A stretch of 64,000 bases of DNA from Paenibacillus sp. FJAT-26967 (GCF_001541095.1 NZ_LMXH01000005.1:62001-126000), one strand, 5' to 3'. Shown: positions 45,539-55,854, numbered from the stretch's first letter. The notes: generated from the letters alone by a model not told the origin. Program-made: numbers and translations.

Positions 45539-46239
45539 TGGATCATCCGGAAGCGGAGACTGCCCTCGCCCGGGCAGGTATGCTCCGCGCGGCCTTGCAT
45601 CTCTACTTCGTGATGGGCAGCCCTAACTGCGCGGGTCGTTCCCCGGCGACAGTTCTGGATGAAGCGATCCGCGGGGGCATCACGATGTTCCAGTACCGGG
45701 AGAAAGGCCCGCATGCCCGTGAGGGCATAGCGAGGACGGAGCTCGGACGGGAGCTCCGCGAGCGATGCCGCCGGGCGGGGATCCCGTTCATCGTGAACGA
45801 TGATGTCCGCCTGGCGCTGGAGCTGGAGGCCGACGGACTTCATGTCGGCCAAGAGGATCAGGCGCAGCAGTCTGCCGCTGAGCTGCGCCGCCTTGCCCGC
45901 GGGCGGATCTTGGGGATATCCGCCCACAATGTTGCCGAGGCGCGGGAAGCGGTCCGTCAGGGCGCCGATTATATCGGCGTCGGACCGATGTACGCCACGG
46001 CGACGAAGTCCGATGCCCGCCGCGTGCAGGGCCCGGCGGTAATCGCCGAGATGCGCGCAGCAGGCATCTCGCTGCCGCTCGTCGGCATAGGCGGCATCAC
46101 GCCGGCAGGGGCGCGCGCCGTTCTTGAGGCCGGAGCAGACGGAGTCGCGGTGATTACTGCGATCAGCCAGGCGCCGGATGCCGCCCGCGCGGCAGAGCTT
46201 TTTCAACAGGTGTACAAAAATAAGGAATTTGCGGGATGA
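45535..46239 (+). CDS. thiE: Thiamine-phosphate synthase ThiE
   Basis: A 234-residue TIM barrel that joins HMP-PP and thiazole phosphate to thiamine phosphate. The signatures ITMFQYREK, IPFIVNDDVRLALELEADGLHVGQED, GISAHNVAEA, IGVGPMYATATKSDA and VGIGGI are all there. About 20 residues precede the usual start. Translation is coupled to thiD through the ATGA overlap. Very GC-rich codon use. Confidence 0.92.
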   Translation: MMDHPEAETALARAGMLRAALHLYFVMGSPNCAGRSPATVLDEAIRGGITMFQYREKGPHAREGIARTELGRELRERCRRAGIPFIVNDDVRLALELEADGLHVGQEDQAQQSAAELRRLARGRILGISAHNVAEAREAVRQGADYIGVGPMYATATKSDARRVQGPAVIAEMRAAGISLPLVGIGGITPAGARAVLEAGADGVAVITAISQAPDAARAAELFQQVYKNKEFAG

Positions 46240-46271
46240 GCGTCAGGTGCTGATACAACGAGATGTTCTGA

Positions 46272-48098
<1,827 letters not shown>

Positions 48099-48152
48099 AT
48101 GAACGGCGTCAGAGAGAGTATGATCAAATAAGCTCGCTATCCCATCGTAAAA

Positions 48153-48198
48153 AAAGCACTGCCGCGTCCCTGTCAGGGAATAGGCAGTGCTTTGCTTT
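48153..48198 (+). terminator. Terminator of the thi operon
   Basis: AAAGCACTGCC pairs with GGCAGTGCTTT, with an inner TCCCTGTCAGGGA hairpin, then GCTTTT. Confidence 0.88.
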
Positions 48199-48275
48199 TA
48201 ATATGTATGGGGGGAATCTAGGCTAGGGGACGTGCCGTCATGGTATGTGATGACCTGTCAGTCCCCTGACTATTT

Positions 48276-48620
48276 TTACCCCTGCGGTCCGCTCTGCTGT
48301 TTATGGAGTTCTGCCGGATTCGAGCTTCCTTCTGCACTTAATTGGGACTCGGCACTTAGTTTATCCGGAGGGATGTGAATGGGTTCGGACGGCTCTTTTT
48401 CTGGAATTGTAGCGCCTGATTCGGGCTCTGTCCATTCTTGGATGGACCCTTCTTCTTCTAACCATTCGCGGGATTGAAATTGAGGTGAAAGGTCCTCCTC
48501 CTCGTCATCGAACCCGACAGATCCGTACTGATCGCGTGCGCCTTGTATACTTTTTATGAAAACGGTTACAACTAAAAATCCGAATACGAGAAGAGTGATC
48601 GTTCCCCATAGGGCGGTCAT
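48276..48620 (-). CDS. Small membrane-anchored acidic protein
   Basis: A 114-residue protein with one N-terminal membrane helix (residues 4-23), then a tail rich in Glu, Ser and Pro that is probably disordered and cytoplasmic or surface-exposed. No family recognised. AAGGAGG is placed well before the ATG at 48620. It stands alone between the thi operon and the mgsA-like gene. Confidence 0.65.
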   Translation of the reverse strand: MTALWGTITLLVFGFLVVTVFIKSIQGARDQYGSVGFDDEEEDLSPQFQSREWLEEEGSIQEWTEPESGATIPEKEPSEPIHIPPDKLSAESQLSAEGSSNPAELHKQQSGPQG

Positions 48621-48963
48621 AATCAGAGCCTCCTTGACTTTACGAATCCAACTGCGAAAGAGGGGTGTAAAACCTCCTACCGTATGTACGCATGAGATGA
48701 AAAGAAGTTTCTTCTTTTTTCGGTAAATATGTAAAGAATTTGTGACTGCATTAGGAGCCGGCGGAATTAAATCATCAAGTTAAGTGTTGAGGGGGAAAAA
48801 CTCATGCTGACCTGTGTTAGTGTTAGTCAGAACAGAGGGAATTGGAACAGAAAAGGCAGGATTGAAACAGAATAATGCTTAAATTTATGTGAGAAAATAT
48901 TACTTTTATATGACAGATTTCTATCGAATGTTAGATAATTTCACCTATCAATGCATTATTTGC
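48621..48963. other. Intergenic region, no gene seen
   Basis: About 340 AT-rich bases between divergent genes; no hairpins or repeats of note were recognised. Confidence 0.4.
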
Positions 48964-48993
48964 TTGAGAATTAGTTAGCAACTGCCGTATAAT
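48964..48993 (+). promoter_or_regulatory. Putative promoter of the methylglyoxal synthase-like gene
   Basis: TTGAGA (48964-48969), an 18-base spacer and a consensus TATAAT (48988-48993), 76 bases before the start codon. Confidence 0.6.
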
Positions 48994-49068
48994 ACAAATA
49001 AATCTATATCATTTGAACGTCTCTATTCAATTTATGTCATATAATATAACGCAATTGGAGGGCTGAAG

Positions 49069-49500
49069 ATGAAGATTGCACTAGTGGCTCATGAAGTGAA
49101 GGCAATGGAATTGATTGATTTCGTAGTGGCCTACCGGGAGTTATTTGAACGACATGAGCTGTATGCCACCGGAACGACTGGAACCATGTTGACGGATGCA
49201 GCCCGATTATCGATCAATAGGATGCGGCCGGGCGATCAGCAGATCGGCGCCATGGTAGCCCAGAATGATGTGGATCTTCTGATTTTCTTTCGAGATCCGC
49301 TCGCTTCATTGGGGCATCAGGCCGATATAACGGCCTTACTTCGATTGTGTGATGTACAAGGCATTCCGGTTGCTACGAATATGGCGACTGCTGAAATTTT
49401 GGTAAGATCGCTCAATTTAGGATATTACGACTGGCGGTATGCGGTTCAGACTAAGGGGCTTCATACAGAAACGGAGCTGTGGGCGAGCGGGGTGGAATAG
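49069..49500 (+). CDS. Methylglyoxal synthase-like protein with a shortened phosphate loop
   Basis: A 143-residue MgsA-family protein. MgsA converts dihydroxyacetone phosphate to methylglyoxal. Kept features: His8, the YATGTTG phosphate-site motif (32-38), the catalytic Asp of GDQQIG (Asp56), FFRDPL (Asp76) and H-x2-D (His83, Asp86). Altered: the usual H-D-x2-K is H-E-V-K-A, so the Lys two turns on is shifted, and the loop S-G-P-L-G-G-D is cut to R-P-G-D, removing the Ser-Gly that bind phosphate in E. coli MgsA. Activity or substrate may differ. TTGGAGGG precedes the ATG. Confidence 0.75.
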   Translation: MKIALVAHEVKAMELIDFVVAYRELFERHELYATGTTGTMLTDAARLSINRMRPGDQQIGAMVAQNDVDLLIFFRDPLASLGHQADITALLRLCDVQGIPVATNMATAEILVRSLNLGYYDWRYAVQTKGLHTETELWASGVE

Positions 49501-49515
49501 TCCATAGGCAATAAG

Positions 49516-49547
49516 AGAGTCCTCTTCCTGAACAGGAAGAGGACTCT
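49516..49547. terminator. Hairpin between convergent mgsA-like and coat-like genes
   Basis: A perfect 15-bp stem AGAGTCCTCTTCCTG/CAGGAAGAGGACTCT with a two-base loop; weak T run on either side. Confidence 0.7.
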
Positions 49548-49566
49548 TAGTATTTGCTGCGGACGG

Positions 49567-50076
49567 CTAGACGGAATAATGCTGGCTTTGAGTGGGTTGA
49601 ATGTACTGGGACAAGGTTGGAGCATAGTTTGTTGATGGCTGAGTGTAATCGGTGGATGGCTGTGTATACTGGAAGGCATTCTGGCTTCTGCCGGCAACAT
49701 ATTGGCTGACCAGTTGTTGTGTCTTTTGTTCGGACTTGTGATAGGACTGAATATGCTTTTCGATTTCTTGACGAAGGGCCGGTGAGGCAGCGTTGTACAT
49801 GTTATTCTGCTTCATGAACGTATACAGCTCGCCCTGCAGTTGCAGAGAATCCAATGTCAACTGATTGAACAATTGGCGGATAGACGGACAATTGGATTCC
49901 GTAGCTGCAGTTGCATATTCTCTAACAACGCGCTTCAGGTCTGATAAGATTGTATAGAGCAGGTCCTGATCCTTGAGGACGGAACTGCTTTGCTGCTGGC
50001 TTGGTGAATATTGATGTTGTTGAGGCTGTTGATGTTGTTGGTGCTGCTGCTGATGCTGTTGGTTCTGCTGGTGCAC
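49567..50076 (-). CDS. CotF-like spore coat protein with glutamine-rich N-terminus
   Basis: A 169-residue protein. Residues 1-30 are almost all Gln and His. Residues 35-125 form a helical domain of the CotF type (DLLYTILSDLKRVVREYATAATES, LTLDSLQLQGELYTFMKQNNMY), as in the ferritin-like coat proteins of Bacillales. The C-terminal 40 residues repeat TQPSTxY-type phrases and are tyrosine-rich, which suits cross-linking in the coat. The start is GTG at 50076 with AGGAGGG eight bases upstream. It follows a small glutamine-ended gene by 32 bases, probably in the same transcript. Confidence 0.75.
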   Translation of the reverse strand: MHQQNQQHQQQHQQHQQPQQHQYSPSQQQSSSVLKDQDLLYTILSDLKRVVREYATAATESNCPSIRQLFNQLTLDSLQLQGELYTFMKQNNMYNAASPALRQEIEKHIQSYHKSEQKTQQLVSQYVAGRSQNAFQYTQPSTDYTQPSTNYAPTLSQYIQPTQSQHYSV

Positions 50077-50108
50077 AGAAATCCCTCCTTTGTTCCATGT
50101 ATGTTTGC

Positions 50109-50342
50109 TTATTGTTGCTGTTGTTGTTGAGGCTGAGTCGGTGCAAGATTGATGTGCTGGTGGAGGGCATTCATCAGCTGGCTGTAATGGTGCTGATGAC
50201 GCTGCACGGAATGCTGGGCGAACTGCTGAATGGCCGGATTTTGTGAACTGACTAAAGCATTGATGGATTGTTTGATAAGCAGATCTTCGTTGGACATCGA
50301 GTCCGCGATATATTCAAGTTCTTTGGCCGTAATCGGTTGCAT
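50109..50342 (-). CDS. Small glutamine-tailed, spore-coat-like protein
   Basis: A 77-residue helical protein ending in six or more glutamines, with many His and Gln in the second half (HSVQRHQHHYSQLMN). AAAGGAGGG, the same ribosome-site context as the next gene, precedes the ATG at 50342. Small helical proteins in this position before CotF-like genes are common in spore-coat clusters of Paenibacillaceae, but the role is inferred from composition and linkage. A longer reading from 50381 lacks a ribosome site. Confidence 0.65.
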   Translation of the reverse strand: MQPITAKELEYIADSMSNEDLLIKQSINALVSSQNPAIQQFAQHSVQRHQHHYSQLMNALHQHINLAPTQPQQQQQQ

Positions 50343-50482
50343 GGAAATCCCTCCTTTCGTATCTCTTTGTAATGTAACCAATTCATTTGGAATTATGCGG
50401 TAAATAATGAAAATGCTTCGGAATACATCTGAATGAGTTTCAGAATGGTCCCTGCATACAATCCGGCTTGATCATATGGCAT

Positions 50483-50509
50483 TAAAAAAACCATGCATAT
50501 TAGCATGGT
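50483..50509 (-). terminator. Terminator of the 50520-50846 gene
   Basis: On the minus strand ACCATGC pairs with GCATGGT around a six-base loop, followed by seven Ts. Confidence 0.85.
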
Positions 50510-50519
50510 CCGGAGCTGG

Positions 50520-50846
50520 TTATTCCGTAGAGTCGGATGAGCCTGTCGATTGGTTTCTGCGGCCGATTTCTTCGGTTACGATAAAAGCAAGATCCTCATT
50601 GCCGAACATGGACAAAACGCCTAACAGCGTATCATCCGGAATGTCTCCAGCCTCTTCCTTGGGCACGGTAAGCTCTAGTGCCTGTTGAAGCTCTGTGTTG
50701 CCGCTCTGCTGGGGATAGGCCCGCATATATAACTCTGCAGGATCTAATCCATGGTTGATGCACCACTGTGCAAAAATAAGAATCATCATCCGCTCATCGC
50801 GCTGATAATTTTCGATAATTTGCTGTTCCATCTCTTTTGAGTTCAT
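50520..50846 (-). CDS. Hypothetical acidic cytoplasmic protein
   Basis: A 108-residue protein, mostly helical and acidic, with no membrane segment and no recognised domain. One Cys (in FAQWCINHGLDP) lies near residue 30. The ATG at 50846 is 13 bases after AAAGGAG, a rather long spacing; the in-frame ATT two codons earlier would be closer to the usual distance, so the true start is uncertain. It is read toward the coat-like genes but has its own terminator. Confidence 0.6.
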   Translation of the reverse strand: MNSKEMEQQIIENYQRDERMMILIFAQWCINHGLDPAELYMRAYPQQSGNTELQQALELTVPKEEAGDIPDDTLLGVLSMFGNEDLAFIVTEEIGRRNQSTGSSDSTE

Positions 50847-51076
50847 GTGAATAGTAAAACTCCTTTCCTTGTGAAGCAAGGCTTGTCATTAATCATATGG
50901 TAACATGAAGGGACGTTAGAGAGATACTGGCGTTATACAGGGGAGAAAGGAACCGCTAATGGATAATCAGGAGGAATCTTCCTGACCAGGATAAAAAAAG
51001 ATAGATTCCGGGACTGTTTTAGTTTATGATAAGGATAACAGGGACTTGGGGACTAGTCATCTAGTCTTACATCCCG

Positions 51077-51174
51077 AAAACCAAGCTACGCATTCTCCCA
51101 GGAGAATGCACAGTCGTGCGAGTGAGTCACATGGGGTCTGTGACCGTCCGGCTGTTGTCGAGCTTGGTTTTTTT
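51077..51174 (+). ncRNA. Candidate structured RNA with terminator-like closing stem
   Basis: A perfect 11-bp outer stem, AAAACCAAGCT (51077-51087) with AGCTTGGTTTT (51161-51171), ends in a T run. Inside it are two perfect hairpins, GCATTCTC-CCAG-GAGAATGC (51090-51109) and GTCACA-N7-TGTGAC (51126-51144), giving a three-way junction; ACAG/CTGT may extend it. It is not a tRNA (no CCA, no T-arm) and matches no riboswitch that I recognise. It lies in a gap between divergent genes, 79 bases before the metallo-hydrolase gene, so it could be a small RNA or a leader element. Confidence 0.55.
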
Positions 51175-51252
51175 GTGCATTCCAGGCGTGATATTATTAA
51201 AGAAGCAAAGCTAGTTATAGCGTGAACTGTACAGAGGGAGCTGGATGTTTGC

Positions 51253-52197
51253 ATGAAATCCAAAAGGTTTACGAATTTGAACCCGGAGGCCGGACTGAGT
51301 ACGTTTGCCGATTTGCGCAAGTGGCGCAAGGAGCGCCGGGGTAAGGTGAAGGATTTGTCCTTTCAAATTGAGCTTTGTCCCCAGCGGGATCCCGTTTATT
51401 TGCAAGGCAACCGGAATGATACCACCATTACATGGATCGGACATTCAACCTTCCTGCTGCAAAAGGAAGGACTGAATATCGTCACGGACCCGGTGTGGGC
51501 GAACCGGATGGGACTGGACCGCCGCCTTGCTCTGCCGGGTCTGGCGATCGAGGAGCTGCCTCCTGTTGATGTGGTGCTCCTGTCCCATGGGCACTATGAT
51601 CACCTCCATATCCGGTCGCTCCGTCAGCTTCCCGGATCGCCGAAGCTGCTCGTGCCGGAGGGGCTGGGCAGCATGCTCCGCCGCAAAGGATTTCATAACA
51701 TGGAGGAATTTTCATGGTGGGAGAGCAGCGAGCTGGGCGGTTTGCTGTTCCATTTTGTTCCGGCGCAGCACTGGACACGGCGCTCCTTGTGGGATACGAA
51801 TACATCCCACTGGGGAGGCTGGGTTATGGAGCGGGCCGACCGTCCGGGCGATGATGCGGACAGCCTGTATTTCGCGGGCGACAGCGGATATTTTGAAGGG
51901 TTCGGACAAATCGGAACCCGGTTTAAGATCGGCAGTGCACTCATGCCTATCGGCGCTTACGAGCCGGAATGGTTCATGTCTACCCAGCACGTATCGCCGG
52001 AAGAGGCTGTGCAGGCTTTTCTGGATGTAGGCGCCGCTTATTTCGTGCCGATGCATTACGGCGCATTCCGTCTGGCGGACGATACGCCTAAGGAAGCGCT
52101 GGACCGCTTGAAGGCGGATTGGACGCGGCGGGGCTTAGAAGAGGAGCGGCTGCAGGTGCTCGTCCATGGGCAGACGTTGAAATCACCCGCGCCTTAG
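51253..52197 (+). CDS. MBL-fold metal-dependent hydrolase (NAPE-PLD/UlaG-like)
   Basis: A 314-residue cytoplasmic metallo-beta-lactamase-fold protein. The metal motif is HGHYDHL near residue 116, after the WIGHSTFLL strand typical of the UlaG/NAPE-PLD-like branch. Further ligands come from VPAQHW, YFAGDSGY (Asp) and MHYGAF (His). Relatives cleave phosphodiester or lactone bonds; many are of unknown substrate. GAGGGAG lies about 12 bases before the ATG. The M48 protease gene follows on the same strand after 127 bases. Confidence 0.82.
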   Translation: MKSKRFTNLNPEAGLSTFADLRKWRKERRGKVKDLSFQIELCPQRDPVYLQGNRNDTTITWIGHSTFLLQKEGLNIVTDPVWANRMGLDRRLALPGLAIEELPPVDVVLLSHGHYDHLHIRSLRQLPGSPKLLVPEGLGSMLRRKGFHNMEEFSWWESSELGGLLFHFVPAQHWTRRSLWDTNTSHWGGWVMERADRPGDDADSLYFAGDSGYFEGFGQIGTRFKIGSALMPIGAYEPEWFMSTQHVSPEEAVQAFLDVGAAYFVPMHYGAFRLADDTPKEALDRLKADWTRRGLEEERLQVLVHGQTLKSPAP

Positions 52198-52324
52198 TGG
52201 CTTCAAAGTGCTTTTTCGGGACAAACCGTCTTTTTTGAAGACAGTGGTGCATATACATCTTGGAGAATGCCGGACAGGGTGAGGACACCAAGATGCCCAT
52301 TAATTCGAGAGAGCGGGGGAGACG

Positions 52325-53587
52325 ATGAAGCGCTGGATGGTCGTGCTGATCCTCGGTTTTGCCGTGTATGCAGCGGGAATTTTGATGTATTTCGGCTGGG
52401 CGGATATATACAGCCTGCCGCCTGAGATGTTGGGGACCAACGTGGACCCGGAAACTTTCATGAGCCCGGATCAGATTCAACGCGCAGAGGCGCTTTCACG
52501 TGTTCGATCGATCGTCTATTTTATCGAAACGCCTCTTCAACTGATTCTTATGGTTCTGCTCGTGGGGATTTCGATCCGCTTTCGCAAGGCCGTTGAACGC
52601 TTGACAAGAAGGCGCGTAATGCAGCTGGGATTGTTTGTCTTGTTATTCCTATCGCTGGTGTATGCCCTCATGCTTCCGTTTGATTATTTGATGCTGCTGG
52701 TGGAACGGCATTATGGCGTGTCGAATGTAGCAAGCGGAACCTGGCTTACCGATCGTGCCAAGAATCTGGGGGTTGAGTGGGTAACTTCGAGTCTCTTGTT
52801 CCTGGGACTACTCGCCATTATGCGCCGGAGCCCGCGCCGCTGGTGGGTGTGGGTATGGATGTTGTCCATACCTCTGCTGCTGTTTGTCCAGTTCATCCAA
52901 CCGGTCGTCATCGAACCTCTTTATAACGAGTTCACTCCACTGCGTGAGGGGCCCCTCAAAAAAGAACTGCTCCGGCTAGCGGCCGAATCCGGGATTTCTT
53001 CGAAGGATATCTATGAAGTGAACATGTCGGAGCGGACCAGCCAGTTAAATGCCTATGTTTCCGGTATTGGTTCGAATGCGCGTGTGGTTCTGTGGGATAC
53101 GACACTAGAGAAATTGGAACCTCGTGAAATACTCGTTGTTATGGCTCACGAAATGGGCCACTATGCAGAGCGTCATATTTTCTGGGGGAGCGGTTTCGGG
53201 CTGCTCCTAAGTTTCGGACTGGTCTGGGCGGGAAGTCGTTTCTATGAGGTAATTATCCGGAATTGGGGGGCTTCCCGGGGTCTCAGCGGACCAGGAGACC
53301 TGGCTGCGCTGCCGGTGCTGCTCGCGGTTGTCTCTCTATTCACTCTGCTTGTAACACCGCTGGACAATGCTGCTTCCCGGCTGATGGAGGTTAGGGCCGA
53401 CCGTTATGCAATGCGGCTGACAGGAGATGGGATGGGAGCTGCAAGCGCCTTTCAGAAGTTGGCTGCAACGAATTTGAGCCCGGTGACACAGCCTCGTCTG
53501 CAGCAATTTTTTCTGGGTACCCATCCGACTATCGAGAAGCGTATCCGATATTTTAATAAGTACAAGGATGCCTCTGCGCCGCAATAA
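52325..53587 (+). CDS. M48-family membrane metallopeptidase (Ste24/CAAX-type)
   Basis: A 420-residue zinc peptidase with an N-terminal membrane helix and further helices near residues 60-80, 92-120, 148-168 and 175-200, plus one pair in the C-terminal half. The zinc motif is H-E-M-G-H, His275 to His279, and the later EVRAD supplies the third ligand Glu. The layout is that of Ste24-like proteases, not of the shorter HtpX. Bacterial members may clear damaged membrane proteins; no CAAX substrate is expected. The G-rich GGGGGAG site precedes the ATG. Confidence 0.85.
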   Translation: MKRWMVVLILGFAVYAAGILMYFGWADIYSLPPEMLGTNVDPETFMSPDQIQRAEALSRVRSIVYFIETPLQLILMVLLVGISIRFRKAVERLTRRRVMQLGLFVLLFLSLVYALMLPFDYLMLLVERHYGVSNVASGTWLTDRAKNLGVEWVTSSLLFLGLLAIMRRSPRRWWVWVWMLSIPLLLFVQFIQPVVIEPLYNEFTPLREGPLKKELLRLAAESGISSKDIYEVNMSERTSQLNAYVSGIGSNARVVLWDTTLEKLEPREILVVMAHEMGHYAERHIFWGSGFGLLLSFGLVWAGSRFYEVIIRNWGASRGLSGPGDLAALPVLLAVVSLFTLLVTPLDNAASRLMEVRADRYAMRLTGDGMGAASAFQKLAATNLSPVTQPRLQQFFLGTHPTIEKRIRYFNKYKDASAPQ

Positions 53588-53591
53588 AATA

Positions 53592-53665
53592 AAAAACACC
53601 CCTTGGAAATATCATTGCGGAAGCAGCTGCTTCTATACAAGGATATTTCCAAGGGGTTTATTTAA
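53592..53665. terminator. Long bidirectional terminator
   Basis: ACCCCTTGGAAATATC (53598-53613) pairs with GATATTTCCAAGGGGT (53642-53657), enclosing a second hairpin GAAGCAGCTGCTTC. A run upstream and T run downstream serve both convergent genes. Confidence 0.85.
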
Positions 53666-53692
53666 TTGCACAGAGCGCGCGACGGAATGATG

Positions 53693-54844
53693 TTATTCCG
53701 AAGCTTGCCGGCTGCGTGTCATCTGCTGCCACACGGAACCTTCGGCAGCGTGTCCGCCCTCAATCCGGGCGATAGCCATCTGCACCTGCATGGAAATTTC
53801 GAATTCCGGGTCATCTGCAGCCTCCCGCAGTGCTTCCAATGCCGATTCGTCACCTGCTTCATACAGGAAGCGGGCGGCACGCCAGCGGACGATTTTGTTC
53901 GCGTCCTTCAGGGCGGTTACCATGACGGGAATAGCGGCAGGATCACCGAGATCGGACAAGGTGTCTCCTGCCGTCCGCCGAACCGCCGGGGTGCGGTCTT
54001 CCATAGCCTGGAACAGGTAAGGAAGGGCCTCGGGTTCTTTGATGTCCCCCAGGAACACAATGGCCAGACGGCGGACCGATGTTTTCTCATCGGTAAGCGC
54101 TTTGGCAAGCAGCGGCAGCGTGTCTACGGCAGGCTTGATACTTTGCAGCGCCGCATATCTTGTCTTCCAGTCGGGATCTTCCAGCAGCCGGTCGATCTCG
54201 TCATAGGTCAGTTCCGCGGGCTGCTGCGCAGTCCGAGCCGCGGTTGTATCCGATATGCCTTGAGCGGCTTGCTCAGCCAGAAGGCCTAAGCGCTGATCAT
54301 CGTAGGAAGCATCGATTTCCTGCACGACATCCTGCAGGACTTCCTGAAGATCACCGTAGCGGACATCCAGCTCCTGAAGCTTCCGCTCCTTGAGCAAATA
54401 GGGGGAACTCTCAGTGGCTTTCATGGCCGCTTCCGAGAAGCGTTCAGGCATAGCTGCGCGGGCCTCCTCGCCAGCTGCGTTCACACGCACCTGCAGCGGA
54501 ATTCCGCGAAACATTTGCAGAAGCACCTTCACTTCTCCGAAGCCTGAGCCTGCCTCGTCTTCTCCGGGAAGGGATGCCTGAGAGTCCCCGCTGCCAAGCA
54601 CTTCGCGCGCCTGGGTCAGGATCTGCTTCCAATCTCCCTTGGGAGAACGGTCTAACGCGATAAAATCGGCTACCTGAAAAACACTGGTTACACCAGGAAT
54701 ATCAAGCAGCTGCTGCATATAACCCGGTGCGCCTTCACGCTTATCACGGGTAAAAGTCAGGCTGCGGCCTTTGGGCAGCGCCTTGTCTACATTCAGTTTC
54801 ATGCTATTCGGGCTTGGAGTCGGTTCAATCGACGTTAATTTCAC
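53693..54844 (-). CDS. CvfC-like protein with NifU-N-like and HEAT-repeat domains
   Basis: A 383-residue cytoplasmic protein. Residues 1-90 resemble the N-terminal domain of NifU/Nfu scaffold proteins (MKLNVDKALPKG, DIPGVTSVFQVADFIALD), but no cluster-binding C-x2-C is present. Residues 205-370 carry HEAT-like helical repeats (PDWKTRYAALQSI, KTSVRRLAIVFLGDI, PAVRRTAGDTLSDLG, KIVRWRAARFLYEAG). This matches the conserved virulence factor C family of staphylococci and B. subtilis YpgR. Molecular function is not known. The GTG at 54844 is preferred because the GTG nine bases earlier abuts AGGAGG. Confidence 0.8.
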   Translation of the reverse strand: MKLTSIEPTPSPNSMKLNVDKALPKGRSLTFTRDKREGAPGYMQQLLDIPGVTSVFQVADFIALDRSPKGDWKQILTQAREVLGSGDSQASLPGEDEAGSGFGEVKVLLQMFRGIPLQVRVNAAGEEARAAMPERFSEAAMKATESSPYLLKERKLQELDVRYGDLQEVLQDVVQEIDASYDDQRLGLLAEQAAQGISDTTAARTAQQPAELTYDEIDRLLEDPDWKTRYAALQSIKPAVDTLPLLAKALTDEKTSVRRLAIVFLGDIKEPEALPYLFQAMEDRTPAVRRTAGDTLSDLGDPAAIPVMVTALKDANKIVRWRAARFLYEAGDESALEALREAADDPEFEISMQVQMAIARIEGGHAAEGSVWQQMTRSRQASE

Positions 54845-55097
54845 ACCAAACACCCTCCTTTACTCCTATTATGATACCACATTTTCCGGAAAAGAAAGTT
54901 CAGTGACTAGATGGCGAAAAATACCGTTAAATCGGGCGTGGAACGGAAAATTCCTATCCTTTCAAAATTTTTTCTTCTATATAATAGGGGAGGTATAGGG
55001 GATTCTACGCTGCAGACAGAGAAGAACTCCCCTTCGCCGAAGGCTGCAAGGAGAGTCACAGTTCAACCATTGTATAGGGCTGGGACGAGTCCGCATT

Positions 55098-55685
55098 CTA
55101 ATCTAGTTCTACAAGGTTGCGGTGGAGATAAGTATCCAGTGTTTTAGTCAAATCGAATACGGTATGAGCGATATCAATATTTTCGAAAGAATGCTCACAG
55201 AAATCGCGGTATTGCATTTCTTCATGATAGTGGGACATATACAGGCTGATTTCCTTATCGGAGTGGCCGTTCTTTAGCATTCGTGTCTCCAGCACATCAG
55301 GGCCCGCATAAATACAGATACGGACAACGTTATCCGCATATAGTCGTTTGAGTGCTTCCGCGCCGAAGCGGTTAAGAATCAGATAAATAGCTCCGGCATT
55401 GCCGAGCATAATCTCGATATCCATATGTTGGATGCCGTATAAGTGGGTGTCAATGTCGGTAACCTCAAGGAAATTTCCGTCATCCTTATCTTTTAAGAAT
55501 TGTTCCTTCGTTATGAAATGATAGTCCTGTCCGTCGACTTCAGTCGGCTTTTGAGGGCGTGTTGTATAGGAAATGACCTGTTTAATGCCAAGAGTAGAAC
55601 CAGCCATCTCTGCAACAGTTTTGCGGCCGGCGCCATGAGGGCCCGTGAACACAAATATTTTGTCCTGTTCCTTCAATTCATACAT
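55098..55685 (-). CDS. Guanylate kinase-like protein with altered P-loop
   Basis: A 195-residue guanylate kinase-fold protein. The GMP-binding region is well kept: S-Y-T-T-R-P then E-V-D-G-x-D-Y-x-F. The P-loop is GPHGAGRKT (residues 15-23), in which the normal Walker Lys is Arg and a Lys comes one place later. Canonical Gmk has GPSGxGKGT. Eukaryotic MAGUK guanylate kinase domains with a similar loss bind ligands instead of phosphorylating. It may be a divergent kinase or a nucleotide sensor. CAGGAGG precedes the ATG at 55685; a longer frame upstream lacks a ribosome site. The true gmk is not in this window. Confidence 0.75.
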   Translation of the reverse strand: MYELKEQDKIFVFTGPHGAGRKTVAEMAGSTLGIKQVISYTTRPQKPTEVDGQDYHFITKEQFLKDKDDGNFLEVTDIDTHLYGIQHMDIEIMLGNAGAIYLILNRFGAEALKRLYADNVVRICIYAGPDVLETRMLKNGHSDKEISLYMSHYHEEMQYRDFCEHSFENIDIAHTVFDLTKTLDTYLHRNLVELD

Positions 55686-55854
55686 ACTAAAGCCTCCTGT
55701 CGTTCGGATATCGAGCAAAAGGGCATGTGCATAAGAAGGGATAAACAACGTCAGAGAAATAGAGGAATATAGTCTATTCTACAATGAACAGAAGGGGAAT
55801 GGGGAAATTTTGTTATTGCGGCTTCATTTATTTGTTTATCTTTTGAAAAAGAAA

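Noticed and set aside
51077-51174. tRNA gene
   Set aside because: The cloverleaf-like outline lacks an anticodon arm, T-loop consensus and acceptor end; the outer stem ends in a T run instead.
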